A stretch of DNA of 64,000 nt from Monosporascus cannonballus (lineage: Eukaryota > Ascomycota > Sordariomycetes > Xylariales), in contig QJNS01000010.1 in NCBI GenBank assembly GCA_004154925.1, positions 248,001 through 312,000 on the forward strand. Direction: 5' to 3'. Shown here piece after piece: positions 11,142 through 22,800 of this stretch; the first letter of the stretch is position 1, and every line of letters starts with the position of its first letter. The notes under the pieces are model-generated. The model was not told where the DNA came from, searched no databases, and saw only the letters and a list, made by a program, of their open reading frames with translations. A program made the translations under genes and the position numbers.

Positions 11142-12346
11142 GGATTGCAATAATACGAAAAAAAAGGAGAAGAAAATGACGCGCCTATTTGTCAGATACT
11201 TCGTAGTAGATCTTCCTAGATACTAATTTCATCTTTCCCCGACGCCTTTTAGATTGCGTCTGTTGTAGTATTTAACGCCGGGGGACTGCGGCGTACAGGC
11301 TATCCTGTAAACCCCTCCGCCCCCCAGGGCATATGGGCGTGCTAGGCTAGGTGTAGGTAACTAATTAACTCTCCTACTTGACGGTGTAGAACCCATCTGA
11401 CAAATCATGCCCGAAGACGCGTCGCTGTCTCCGGTGACTCAAGCTGTATCCTCCCTGCGGCCCAGTGGAGCCGGTCATTACGCAGCAGCTGTCAGGTTGT
11501 GATTACATCTGGTATGGCCTGGCGCCCTGGTTATGGTCTGTACAACCCAGCCTAGGTCGGGGGTAGTTAGTTATACGCGCTGATATAAAGAAAATATATT
11601 TCGGGTAGCTAGTTGCCCGAAGACGAACAGATGGAGTGCAGAAAAAGAAGGGTTGTTGCCTGCTTGCCCATTACTGGAGTCAAACTAATCGCCTCCTCAT
11701 GGTCAGCATCCAGAGGAAATACCTACCGACGAGGCTCTCAACCGCTGGCCCAAACGGGCCGATTCAGGTTGTCGTTGTCTGGATTGCGCCGGCCCGTTCG
11801 TAGGTGATACTTTACGTTGGGCCGCTTCCTGCTTCACGCTATCTGGCAGTCCATCGTGAGGGCGAACCAGCTTTATATCAAACAGGCCATAAAGGCAAGT
11901 CTAGTGACGCACCACAGAAGAGTAATGGAGTTTGCATCGGCCCACAGTTATATTATAAAGCAGAAGGCCTTGAACTCATCACGCTGCTCCCAGGGTTGCA
12001 TATACGTCCCGCCAGTGGGTGAGATCTTTTACAAAGACGGCATGAAAATTCATTGGTATACATAACTTCATTAGCCATTACTTAAGTAGGTATATAAGTC
12101 ATCTCGGCTAGTGCTTTGTCTTTTCCGCTGCTGTCATACATCAATCTGGCCCAATGCCCACAGCATCATTGAGACGGAGCGACGGCTAATTCGTGTGCTA
12201 GCCCCATGCGGAATGTCATATCAGATCGTATCCCGTCAGTATCACTCTCTCCACATCGATATTCGTACAGTCCAATGGGTTCGGACGCGGATCTCATAAA
12301 CCATATATTCCATCGGACCCTCCGCAATGAGTTCGAGAGGCATCTT
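11142..12346. other. intergenic, 3' side of HIS3
   Basis: Starts with an A-rich 3' untranslated-like stretch after the HIS3 stop (a run of A near 11158-11176). The remainder to the stop codon of the MARVEL-protein gene shows only short unsupported frames. HIS3 and the MARVEL gene are convergent, so no promoter is required here. Confidence 0.5.
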
Positions 12347-13209
12347 TTAGTAGTGGTAGCCATTGGTGCTCCTGCCGGCATCATGGGTTACATCGTTCTC
12401 GGGATAGGCGGTCTGGCCGTCGTACTGATAGCCGGCCTCGCCGTACTTAGGATACCCCGCGGGGTCGTTGCCGACTGCCGTAGCCTCCGTGTTGTAGCTC
12501 TGGCGGATTTGGTCAGGGGTTGCGTGCTCGGGGAGGGCATTAGGGTTAGAAGCATCAGCCTCCTTGTTGCGGCGGAAGCGGCTGAAGAAGCCTCCCTTGC
12601 GACTGCCGTAGCCCGAAGTGTAGTTGTTGGCAGGGCTAGGGCCGAAGCGAGCTTCCTTGCGCCGGTTACGGACAAGCACAACCTCCATGAGCGCCGACAA
12701 GATGAAGAACAAGCTGTATAATCCTCAGTATTTATTCGGAAGCTAGAGAGACAACTGACTTACATTGCGACGATGGAAACAGAGAAGACCGCAGTCTCCA
12801 TCCGGCAGAGTCTCCGGAAAGATAGCAAGCCAGACCGGCTGGTGGCTGCATCGCCGCTACCCAAGGGGGTGTCTACACGGCCTTGGCAAGAACCTGCTCC
12901 GCTGCGGTTGGCCTGGGCAACGTAAATGAAGGCTCCGACGAAGGCAATGTCGAGGACGATAGCGATGAAAGATGTGAAGGGATGTCCGGCTAGGCAGCAC
13001 AATAGGAGAAGACCGAGGAAAGTGTAGAGAAGACCGATACCGGTGATACCCTCAATGGCTCGTACCCATTTTGCAATTGTAACATCATTTTGTGCTGCCA
13101 CTGCAAGGAAGTAAGAGTACAGTGCGAGGCCCACTGCACAACAGCAGAACTGGATGCCTCGAATAAACCATTGGAGGCATTTGAGAGCGAATGTCGATTT
13201 GGCCCCCAT
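12347..13209 (-). CDS. MARVEL-domain (four-TM) membrane protein
   Basis: Two exons, 13209-12764 and 12713-12347, joined across a 50-nt intron (12714-12763, GTAAGT donor) inside the fourth membrane helix; 270 aa. Four hydrophobic segments are visible: around residues 12-37 (starting LKCLQWFIRGIQF), 55-80 (ITGIGLLYTFLGLLLLC), 83-107 (SFIAIVLDIAFVGAFIYVA) and 140-165 (spliced, ending MEVVLVRNRRK). Helix 1 and the acidic/aromatic spacing are those of fungal MARVEL proteins (relatives of Nce102), which act at the plasma membrane in domain organisation. The cytosolic tail of ~100 residues is hydrophilic, Tyr/Pro/Asn-rich, ending NGYHY. An ATG seven codons upstream (13230) is possible; MGAKSTF is the more family-like start. 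Confidence 0.85.
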
Positions 13210-13230
13210 GGCGATGGTGGTGCACTCCAA

Positions 13231-14333
13231 TAGGATTTGGTGCTCCTTTGGGCTATGAAAAATATAGGAAGTCTAGTACGCCAGAACTGGACACGAGTTT
13301 ACTGGAGGAGTGAAGGAGTTTTGGAAAAAGGATTGTTGGAATACCATAACTAAAATACTGTAGGGCCAACAGGGTCTCAAATGTCGGTAGAGGTAGCGGG
13401 TGCCGATCGTGGATCAGAGGGAATTAGGTATGGTTGACGTCAATTTAATGAGTCTTGGCCCCATTGGGTTGGTCTTGGCCAGACGCCCACATGCAGCATT
13501 CCAGTGTGCCAGATGCCGCTAGCGCTCTCACGTTCCCACCATCAGTTTTCTCTAGCAGTTTAGGGATTGAATTCTATGGGCTCGCGATGACGAGCATCGC
13601 TGCACTTGCCAAAACGAGCAAGGGAAGCTCCTTCTGCACCAAGACAGCAAAGCCATCCCTTGTGACGCTTTGTCAACTTTTTGGTCTATAAATTGTGGAT
13701 ATGGCATCAAGCGTGAGCACCTGCGAGATACCCACTACGTTTCCGGAGCTGCCGATTTGCCGATTTCTAACGCAAAGCCACACCTGTGCGTCATCCCCTG
13801 TTGTGGCTCTGGATCCCAACTTGCTCGCCAAGCCACGCACAAGGTCACAGCCCCCTCACAGCACTCTGACACTGTCGCCGTCATCCGAAATATCAGATCC
13901 AGGATGTGTGCAAATTCATGGTCGACCATATTGTACGTACCTATAGATAATTGAGCCATACCCACCCATATATGCGATATGAGAATGATTCAGGTAGCTC
14001 GGGGCATGAGGAGAGTCTCCTATAACCAGCCTACCTAGCACTTCGTAATGCAATAAGAAATAACAGTTTCTGCCAAGGTTCGAAGCACTTCTGTTACACT
14101 CATTTCTCGCCCCTTATCTCGTCATTACCCGTTCACCCAGCTCCCACTTCGGAATCCCCCGGCTAGGTTTTAGACTGGATAAATCTTTTGCAGAGACGAT
14201 AATTATTACCTCTGACATCTCCAGATACAACACGAATCGATGGCCATGGCCGAACTGCTCAGAGATCTAACGATATGGGAGTTGAGGACTCTGACGAGCG
14301 AGTCTGTTATTTAGTTTCGCATGAGGGTTCGCA
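13231..14333. other. intergenic between MARVEL-protein gene and CENP-S gene
   Basis: Contains the 5' region of the MARVEL gene (nearest ~250 bp) and the 3' side of the CENP-S gene. Short frames at 13455-13965 overlap on both strands and have no features. Nothing else recognised. Confidence 0.5.
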
Positions 14334-14791
14334 TTACCGCTTTGACTTATTCTTCGCCTTTGTGGCTTTCTGCTGGTCCACGAAGTCCTTGATAATAGCA
14401 TGGAGATCTTGGTTGCGTCTGGCAAGCAGCAAAACATCGTCTGTAGTAATTGTCGTGCGGCCCGCGTGGCGACTGAAGCTTTCCAAGTCCAGTGCAACAT
14501 TCTCTAGGGTGAGGTCAGTTGAATACTGATATTAGGGTCCCTAAGCAGAATTGAGAGGTGATGCTTCGTACCAATCTGCGTCCAGACCGTCTCTGTCAAT
14601 GCGCCGATGAACTGAGGTGTAACATTCCTATTCCGCCTCAGAGTCTCCTCATCCACGATCTTGCCCACGGCAAACCAGAGAGCTGCCTTCAGTCGCTATT
14701 GCAACATAGATGTTAGCGAAAAGAGGTAGCAGTCAAAACACCGCCTGGAAAGACTTACCTCTCGGACATCATCAGCAGCATCATCAGCCAT
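14334..14791 (-). CDS. MHF1: CENP-S / MHF1 histone-fold protein
   Basis: Histone-fold partner of CENP-X (MHF2); the heterotetramer binds DNA, helps the FANCM/Mph1 helicase at stalled forks and takes part in kinetochore assembly (family knowledge). Three exons, 14791-14759, 14695-14572 and 14503-14334, with introns of 63 and 68 nt; 108 aa, typical of the family. The spliced product shows the whole fold: LKAALWFAVGKIVDEE (helix 1), VTPQFIGALTETVWTQIENV (helix 2, rebuilt across intron 2), LESFSRHAGRTTITTDDVLL (loop and helix 3), then a helix and a basic KAKNKSKR tail. The acceptor of intron 2 is CCCTAG, because only that site keeps the frame and yields IENVALDLESF. It is too short and split to stand out as an open frame. 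Confidence 0.9.
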
Positions 14792-15295
14792 AATGTACTA
14801 CGGGCTGTACGAGAAGAGTCGTGGGAAAGGCTATGCTAATTCGACATAAGCTACGACGTCTTACAGCCGCAACTACAATCTACTCGATGCTGGAGCTTTG
14901 GAGTAAGGTTTGGACGCGTTGACGTGTTGAGACTAAGAGCGGGGCCGTGCGACCAGTGTAAAAAGTGCGGCAATTGATGGACCCTCGAAACTTTGGTTAG
15001 AGGGTATGATTTATCGCGCTACAAAAAGGCTTTCAGCTCGTAAACTTTCTATGCCTCGTGATATTTAGTCTTTCTAGTTTTTTTTTTTTTTTTTTTTTCC
15101 TTTTTTTAAAAAAACGAAGATATTCAATTCTTTACCACCGGCACTCTAATTGCCAATAATTATTTGTATAAAGCCATCAACGAGACATTTTACTTGTGTG
15201 GCAGACAACACCTCGTTCCCTATATTCGCAAATACACGGGACGGTTCGGGAGCCACTGCACCTTCACCAACCACTTTACGCAAACTCTCATAAAA
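14792..15295. other. divergent promoter region of MHF1 and PGA2
   Basis: About 500 bp between two divergent start codons. A run of 19 T (15080-15098) followed by a short T/A-rich tract lies about 200 bp before the PGA2 start; poly(dA:dT) tracts of this kind exclude nucleosomes in fungal promoters (general knowledge). The PGA2 reading frame extends upstream into it without conserved sequence. Confidence 0.5.
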
Positions 15296-15763
15296 ATGGA
15301 CGAGCTACAAGGAATGGTCGAACACCTGTTCGACTCTGTTTCCAAGCTTGGCGAGCTTCTCTATACGCGGACCACCACGAACCTCGGCGGATCCATCAAG
15401 CAGATGACGCCGAAGCAATGGATTCGCCTTGTCATCATCGTCGGCGCGTACTGTCTCCTGCGGCCCTACGTCCTTAAGATGGCCTCGAAGCACCAGCAGA
15501 GGGAGATGGAGCGGGAGGAGCAACGGGCGCAGGCCGAGATAACTCCAAACCAGCTGCGCGGGCAGGTAGTAGACATACCTGAGGACAGCGACGACGACGA
15601 CGAAGACGGACAAACACAGACGACGGCGGCCGACTGGGGAAAGAAGGCCCGCAGGCGGCAGAGGAACATGATCAAGAAGCTGCTCGACGCCGAGGAGAAG
15701 AGGCTGCAGCAGCTGCAGGAGGATGAAGAAGACAAAGATATCGAGGAGTACCTCGTGAGATGA
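15296..15763 (+). CDS. PGA2: PGA2-like ER protein-trafficking factor
   Basis: Small ER membrane protein; yeast Pga2 is essential and needed for maturation and export of secretory cargo such as Gas1 and alkaline phosphatase. Single exon, 155 aa. Residues about 1-40 are amphipathic, then the signature QWIRLVIIVGAYCLLRPYVL gives one transmembrane helix (about 43-62). After it comes a charged coiled coil (KHQQREMEREEQRAQAE), an acidic Asp tract (SDDDDED), the conserved GWGKK-type motif seen as DWGKKARRRQR, and an acidic end DIEEYLVR. Yeast Pga2 (129 aa) has the same order. The open frame begins 44 codons earlier, but MDELQGMVEHL at 15296 is the family start. Confidence 0.9.
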   Translation: MDELQGMVEHLFDSVSKLGELLYTRTTTNLGGSIKQMTPKQWIRLVIIVGAYCLLRPYVLKMASKHQQREMEREEQRAQAEITPNQLRGQVVDIPEDSDDDDEDGQTQTTAADWGKKARRRQRNMIKKLLDAEEKRLQQLQEDEEDKDIEEYLVR

Positions 15764-18700
15764 GACTGGATATCCTCGGAAGACGGAGCAGAAACAGTGT
15801 TGCATTACTTGTTATCCTGCCCACAACTATGTGAATTCGGAATGTCTACCTACGATATTAGACGAAATAGAGTAAATCTGGGTGTGATTCATGTTAGTGA
15901 CCTGCTTGCTATTAATCCTATGTGCGCCTGGGACTAGTCGACAGTTGGCTTGACCACCAGTATGTTTTGTGGCGTTGATAAACGTAAGGACTGGAAAATT
16001 CCACGCAAGGAACCTTACATAGATAGCCCGGCGCATCTCTCACCCCTTCAATCGTAACTACCTTAGTATGGGGGTAATCGCCCGGCTTTCCTAATCTAAT
16101 GATTCCTGTGGGCAGCAAACCTGCGTCTCTTCAACGACGAGGAAGGGTTTCAACCGGTTCCTCAGACCCCTTCTCCGATGCAGCGGAAGACCTCCCTCAG
16201 GCTTAACGTAAAACATTAATATTAAGGAGACACAAAGCCTTTTCACAAAGGCCCTTCTTGAACAGGCCGGAGCCGACGTGTCTCTAATTATGAGAATCTA
16301 ATCGAATCACGCGACGCTGATCAGACCATATCCGTTATCCCCCTTACTCTCCAGAGTGGCCTATATCGCATCTATGCATCTGTCGGTGCTCGCCGTCCGC
16401 CTTTCCGGAGGGCCTCTCAGGCGTCCTGCAAGCTATAGCTGCCTCGGGCGCTTATGTCGCGACCGACCGACCAACTGCCGCCGTCAGGCATCGCGCAGAT
16501 ACGCACTTAGGCAGTGCTACGACAGGTACCAGGGTATTTCCTATGTTCCGGCCTCCTGGCAGATGTTCTTGAGCAGTACCTCAGCAGTCCTATCCCATGA
16601 CCGCCATGACCGGTCGATTCTGCGGAAAGGGCTGGTGACTAGGGGCCTTCCGGAACCCAACATTAGTGCGGATGGGTGGTAATACGTACGCTCCTGATAT
16701 ATTAACCAGTAACCAAAAACAAAACTGCGAGGTCATTTGGCTGCTGAGTAGGTCGCGTGGGGGTGGTTGCCTCCTTTTGGTGCTTCGCGAGGAGCCATAG
16801 TACCGGTACTGGGTTCGCAACGACGACCGGACCAGGTCACGCTACCATGGCGCGTCATCGTCAGGAACGCGGTCGGATAGAACTAGCAGCAGAAATAGCA
16901 GGACTCTGCGAGTTCGAACACCGACACCGTCGAACTCCTCCGGCCGCGTGACCTGGTTCCTCGTGCCGTCTCAGCGCAAAGGTGTTAGCTTGCTACCGGC
17001 AGCCTCCTGCTACACAGAATCGCCTCGCGGTTTTAAAGATGGGTACTGCAACGCGGCAGGGGCGAGGCGTCTGGGTGGGCTGGACGTTGCTAGGTTCTTC
17101 GGGAAACGCCCCCTAGTTCTTTGGCAAGGGGGAAACGGTCGCGGTTCTCGATATGCAAGCGATCTGTCCACAGTCTGTCCGGGACCGATCGTGCGCCTCC
17201 GATGTTGTGGCCCACAGCTTTCACCGAAAACCGGCTGAGCACATGCGGAATCGGCTTCAGTTGGCGCCTGGTTCGTGGCGGCATCCTACGTGAATACTTC
17301 CGCGGTTCAGAGTTGGACTCCCCTCAAGCATACCCCTCCCGTCGCTCTCTAGACAACTAGTTAACAGGAGACCCGACTGCAGGCATACTGACAGAGCTGT
17401 TGTAAGCTAACTACGTGAAAACGCGAGACACTACAGTCTAGAAGGTTCTGCTATTATATACTGTGACACGGGCGGATGTTTCACGAAAGTATGGGTATGC
17501 CATGGCTAGGTCACAGTACCTAATACATTGGGGACCATAATCTAGCCTCTATATTAGGCAACAACCTACCTCTGGATTTCACGCGTACCAAGTATCATTT
17601 CGCCTGGCCTTGGACATACTCGTCGAGACACAGGACTCTGTATGGGTGGTAGCGCAGGTCTATAGTCAGGTCTAATGGCGTGGCCGTATGGAATAGGAAG
17701 TGCTAAAAGATGGGACCGGTCTGACAGCCTTGCATGTGAGGCGCCAGTGGCGCCAGAAGGCAAATGGAATGAATTCGAGTTCCCTGGTTGACGGCACCAA
17801 GACACCGGATATTCTCCTATTGGAGAGTTGGGCCAGACAACGTGGCGCCGAAGAAATTTTGCATCTCCCCTTTTTCGCCTTGTCACATGGTTGAGAACTT
17901 GGGGGAGGGGGGGGCTTTGAAAACGGGCCTGGTTTGAGCTCCTAGCCATGTAGAAGCTACCTGGGAGCTGGCAAGCTTCCCGAGATTGACAGGCCGCACG
18001 GCAGTTCTCATAAACGTGTACCGATTATCGTAAGAACACATCCGAGGCCCTGGAAGTCAGTAGGCGTCCGCCTCCTCAGTGGTCCCATTGGAGCGCCACT
18101 TCTGTATTAAGCTGCAAGGCGAGATGGGTATTTCATGACAGCTCATCACCGTTATCGTGGCAGTCGAATCTTGCATTGGCGATCATGCGCGAGTGTCCCC
18201 TGCGAGCGAGGCTATCCAATGCCACTATCTGGCGAGACTTTGATTCCGACGTCGGCGGAGCTTTGCACTAGCTTCGCATAGCTATTCTGTAACGACAGGC
18301 CAACGTTGGTACGGACTGCCTCCTCTACATCGCTGATCCTGAGAACGCTTCCGAAGATGCGCAAGGTGGATCTTCAAAGCTGTGAGACTTTGGGTAGCAA
18401 CACAGCACCAGCGCAGGGCGTCGTAGTCCATCATGCACGAAGTCGTCGTACCTGTCTCACTTTTCGCCATGCTAGCGCTAGCCCTTTGACAAACGTGCCC
18501 CGTCCAAAAATGGACCGAGCCGCGCACAAGCTAACCGTCAAGAACGTAAATGATAAGATGTCTGGAGAGGGTCAGTGTGAATTACCTAATACCAATGTCC
18601 AGTGCAAGGGTATGACTTCTAAGCCGCATATGCATTATGCATCTGGATTTACCTGGCAATAGCATTCTGGGAACAGTGGATAGCTGCTCCGTCTACATTA

Positions 18701-19978
18701 TCACCTACATCAGAACACATTTTAGAACGAACCTTGGATATCGGGGACAATGGGACGTCGAAATAGACCATCTTCATGATCACGTCGTATGCGGCTCGCA
18801 ATTCAGACCGTATTCCTGCGGCCCACCGCCCTTTCGTCTTGAAGATCGTGTTTCGAGCAAGGAATGCGTCGACCACGTACCGTAAGTCAGGGCAAACAGC
18901 AATCGCGCGATACTTGCCTAGAAGTCCAGGCAAGCGTCTACCCGGCATGGCGTCTAACCATTATGTCGTCCAACCCCGATTGTGCTCTTCCAGCCAATGC
19001 CACCAGCTCGGTCGTGAGTTGCCGGTCGTGAGACTCCCTGAACATGACATGGGGCCATCGCTGCTTGCTACTGATGTCCTGAACGTCGTCGAATGTTCCA
19101 CTCTTTCGCCCGACGACTGTTCGGATGCAGGTTTCTAGGCGTCACAAAGGGAGAAAGAGACAAACTTGGTGAGAGGTTCAAACGAGCCACACTGCGGATA
19201 TACCAGCGTGCTCCCGCGGCGTCTACACATGGAGGGTGTGGGTATTATGCATAATACGGGAATGGGCAGTGAGGGACAAAGCTAACTACCTTCGGTAACG
19301 TTTCTCGACCCTCTCCGCTTTCAGCCCTCCTTCTCGATGCAGAAAGAGGGTGCATTGCCCCTCATGGTCACTTGAGTCTGGCTATCTTTTTTGTGGTCAC
19401 CGTTGCAACCTGCCGTAGATGGTACGGAGGACAGCCGTTCTGGTCCTTTCCGATCGCATCCATAGACAATATTATGTAGTGCAGCATCGCCCAAGTGGGC
19501 GTTGACTAGTAAAACATTGCCGGCGTGGCGCATTCGCCTTTATCAGTCCTCTTGTTGAATCTCATAGGCCGGCAGCGGGTCCCCCTAGATCTCTCAGGTG
19601 ATGTATTAAAAGCACTGCCCCAGATGACCCTCGGGGTCTCCTCCGCAGTCCCAAGACTCTCACTCAAAATCCAACGAGGCTCTGCTATCGTCCCCACCGA
19701 ATACTACGTAAACCCTGGGCAAGGACCCTTCGTATTGACTTTTCGCATACCAGCTACCAGCCATTACTTTCCAACCATTACTTATAATCCAAGAGATCAC
19801 TTCCCATCCGCGCCCAGTTTCGCCCAGCCCTCTAAGTTCTAGATTGGAGAGGTTCTTGAGAAGCGCTGAGCGAGGCTGTGAGGACGGGCACAGCTTTAAG
19901 TGCACTTCTGTTAGCTCTATCGCCCAGCTACAGTGGTCTGAGGAACCTACCCTCCCAAACAGACGAGATACGAACATT
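15764..19978. other. 4.2-kb gene-free stretch
   Basis: No supported gene. Frames of 60-130 codons occur on both strands at the density expected of roughly 50% GC random sequence and none has motifs or consistent splice sites. A 16-bp palindrome (GTATTATGCATAATAC, 19242-19257) is within chance. The last few hundred bases are the 5' region of the Ser/Arg-rich gene. There is no RIP-like AT bias. Confidence 0.5.
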
Positions 19979-22800
19979 ATGCCCGGCCTAGACGTCGATT
20001 CTTTCTTGCAGAACGGATTTTGGCAGAATACCAGAGCTAGGAATACCGATCCAGATGTGTAAGTCGCTTCAAGTCGCCTTGCTTTCCATGCTCTCCCCCG
20101 TGCGCAAGGAAGGTGAGCGAAGCCCAGCTACTGAAACGTGGTCCGTGTAGTTTCGACCCGCACTCTCCCAGACGGCCTCCGTCATATGTCGATCCCACTG
20201 CCCCGAGGACGTTACCATTCCGCGTAGGAAGGCCGCGCGATACCCCGCCACCTCCAAGCGTCGAGGACGAGATTGATGCACTTGCGAAAGAGCACGGATC
20301 CGTCATCTCCTCAGTGCTCAGTGAAGAACCTCCAAATCGGGGTGAGGTCGAACAAGATCCCATCTTACTTGAAGTGCACGAGCACAACCCCGAGCGGCGG
20401 TTCGTGCTCGTGGCCGGTTCGTCCGAATCATCGGATAACTCACCGGAGACGGAGAATAAGGCGCGAATACGGGCCAAGTCGTGGGAGCCTCGCGCTGAGA
20501 CGTATGAGGCAAACACGGGCCGCAAGTACGACACTCAGAGTTCCCCCGGTACTGGGGAGCCGGATAGGAAACAAGAGGTGCGACCATCGCACGATAGACG
20601 TCGCAGCAAACTTGAGGGTCTACCCACTATCGTGACAGATACTACCGCCGACCTAAGGCCTCATGATAGCAGAAAAGTGAGGTCTGCAACAGTGCTGGAG
20701 CAAACCACGAGGGACGATTCCTCGCGCAAGGAACGTTCGCGGTCGCGAGCTGAGTCCATGCTATCACCCGATGTCATTGAGCACGCTACCAAAGGAAGGG
20801 ACCGACCGTATTACGGCGGCGGCTCTGGCCCCAACTCTCATAGACGGAGTTATTCGGACTATCCTCAAGAGCGGCGTGCCACCTATGAGTCGAAAGAAGG
20901 CAGGAACAAGGATAACGGGCCCAGAGCAGCTCATTCAACAAGCCCGACCTTTGCAAAGAGAAACCCAGCCCTCGAAGTTCCTACACAGACGAGGCGGTCT
21001 TCCAAGGAAAGCTACGAATGGATCCGTGACGCCGAACCTGCGACAGCAAGGCTTGAGCGAAAGAATTCGACACGGTCATACGCTCGATCTGAACGAGGAT
21101 CCATTTCTCGGCGTCCGCCCGACTATAGAGACCCCCGGGAGTCCGCCCTCTATGATTCTAGTGGAGATGAATCGCGGCGAAAGGAAGAGAGCCGCCGGAG
21201 AAAATCATTCGCCCGGGATGACAGAAAGGATTATCTAGAAACCCCGGTTGACTCGAGGTCCAGTGGTAGGCGCAGGTCACAGCTGCCCTCACCAGGGCCG
21301 TCTCCGCGCGAGTCTCGAAGCTTCGTATACGATAACCACAGCTCTTCCGCTCCTCGTAGTTCAACTTACCCCAAGGAGTCAAAGACATCAGGGGATGATC
21401 GGCCAGAGCGGCCGCTTTCCCGCGCCTCGACCGTTAGGTCTACCGTTAGCAATGCGGCTTCGGTTATGGTTCCAGCAGTCATAGCGGGAGCCTCGGCTGC
21501 CGGGTCAGAGTCCGGCACCCCAACTGATCGTCGCGAATTCACACTGTCTTCCCGACCCCGGACAGAACTTAGGTCGGAACGTTCGTCAACATCGACTCTG
21601 TCGTCCGGCTCCTCAAAGCAGAACTGGCAGCCGCCAAAGTTCCAGCCCTCGCAGAACGGGTCACATTCTAGCCACAAGCCGGTCACGGCGTATAGGCGGC
21701 ACTCAGAGGATGTCAAGGCGGGTGAGCTACCTAACATCCCCGACTGCCCACGGACACAGGCAGAGGCGGGTCATATGGACTGGCTGACCTTTCCGCGGTG
21801 CGATAACTTCAATATCTGCCCGTCGTGTTATCACGAGGTGTTCTCAAGGACGGAGTTCGCGCACTGCTTCGTGCCGGCCCCTTTTAGGCCACGCGACCGG
21901 CCGCTCGCCTGTGATTTCGGTACCTCACAGTGGTACCAACTCGCGTGGCTCATGACGCACAAGTACAAGAAAACGGATCTGGCGCTCTTCCAGAACATCG
22001 CCAACCTGCTGGCGAGGAGCCAGCCGTGCACGGGCTTCCGCGAGTCGTACCGCATCTGGTACTCAATCCGGAACCCGCGGACGCAGCGCCCGGTCCGAGG
22101 CTTCGCCGTCTGCCAGCCTTGCGCCGGGACCCTTGAAATCCTGTTACCGAGTCTCACGGGCGTCTTCGTGCCGCTCGACCTGCCCCCGGAGCCATCGCCC
22201 GGCGCCTGCTCGATGCACCCACAAGACACCACCCGTCGCTCCGTTGACTACTTCGACACCATGGAGGCAGCCGTCGACGCGGCGCTCGCCACCGGGTGCG
22301 CCCCCGACCTCCAGGATCTCGCGGACCGGATCGCAGACCTATGCGTCGTGCCCGAGTGCGGCCGCGGGCGGGCGAGCCGTGACGCGCGCTGGTACATCAT
22401 GCGCTCCGCCCCAGACTTCACCGTCTGCGAGGAGTGCTTCGCTGACGTCGTCTCGCCGGCCCTCGAGTGGGAACAGCAGCAGCAGCGGCGCAAGCAACAA
22501 CAGCGCGACGACCGCGACCGCGACTATGTCCCGGCACCCGTCGCCGGGGACTTCTACCACCGCCCCCAGCGCCTGCCGCTGGCCGCGTGCCAGCTGCACT
22601 CAGACCGCATGCGTGACGTGTTTGACAAGGCCGTGCGCAGGCGGGACCTCGCGTACCTCGAGGGCAAGACCCGTGAGCGCAGGGCTCGGGAGCAGGAGTA
22701 CCACGCCAAGATCGCGGCGCTCGACAGGCCGGGCTACGACCCCGCGTGGGTCGGGCAGGAGGCGGAGAGGCTGCTGGAGGAGTGGAAGAGGTTTGAGTAG
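19979..22800 (+). CDS. large Ser/Arg-rich protein with C-terminal cysteine clusters, unknown function
   Basis: Two exons, 19979-20058 and 20151-22800, with a 92-nt intron (20059-20150); 909 aa. Exon 1 encodes MPGLDVDSFLQNGFWQ and joins in frame (codon split GT|T) to FDPHSPRRPPSYVDP. Residues about 30-570 are low-complexity, rich in Ser, Arg, Glu and Asp with many RRS/RKS repeats, like nuclear matrix or splicing-type SR proteins. Residues about 575-860 are ordered and Cys/His-rich: CDNFNICPSCY, HCFVPAPFRPRD, GFAVCQPC, CVVPECG and FTVCEECF suggest several zinc-binding pairs. The C-terminus is a charged helix (LEEWKRF). Proteins of this layout exist across Pezizomycotina as hypothetical or 'ser/arg-related nuclear matrix' proteins; I know no assigned function. 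GC rises toward the 3' half, consistent with a well-expressed gene. Confidence 0.82.

Noticed and set aside
12166..12721. 171-codon plus-strand frame overlapping the MARVEL-protein gene
   Set aside because: It is the complementary shadow of exon 2 of the minus-strand gene, whose spliced product has clear family features.
19242..19257. 16-bp palindrome GTATTATGCATAATAC
   Set aside because: About one such palindrome is expected by chance in a window of this length.
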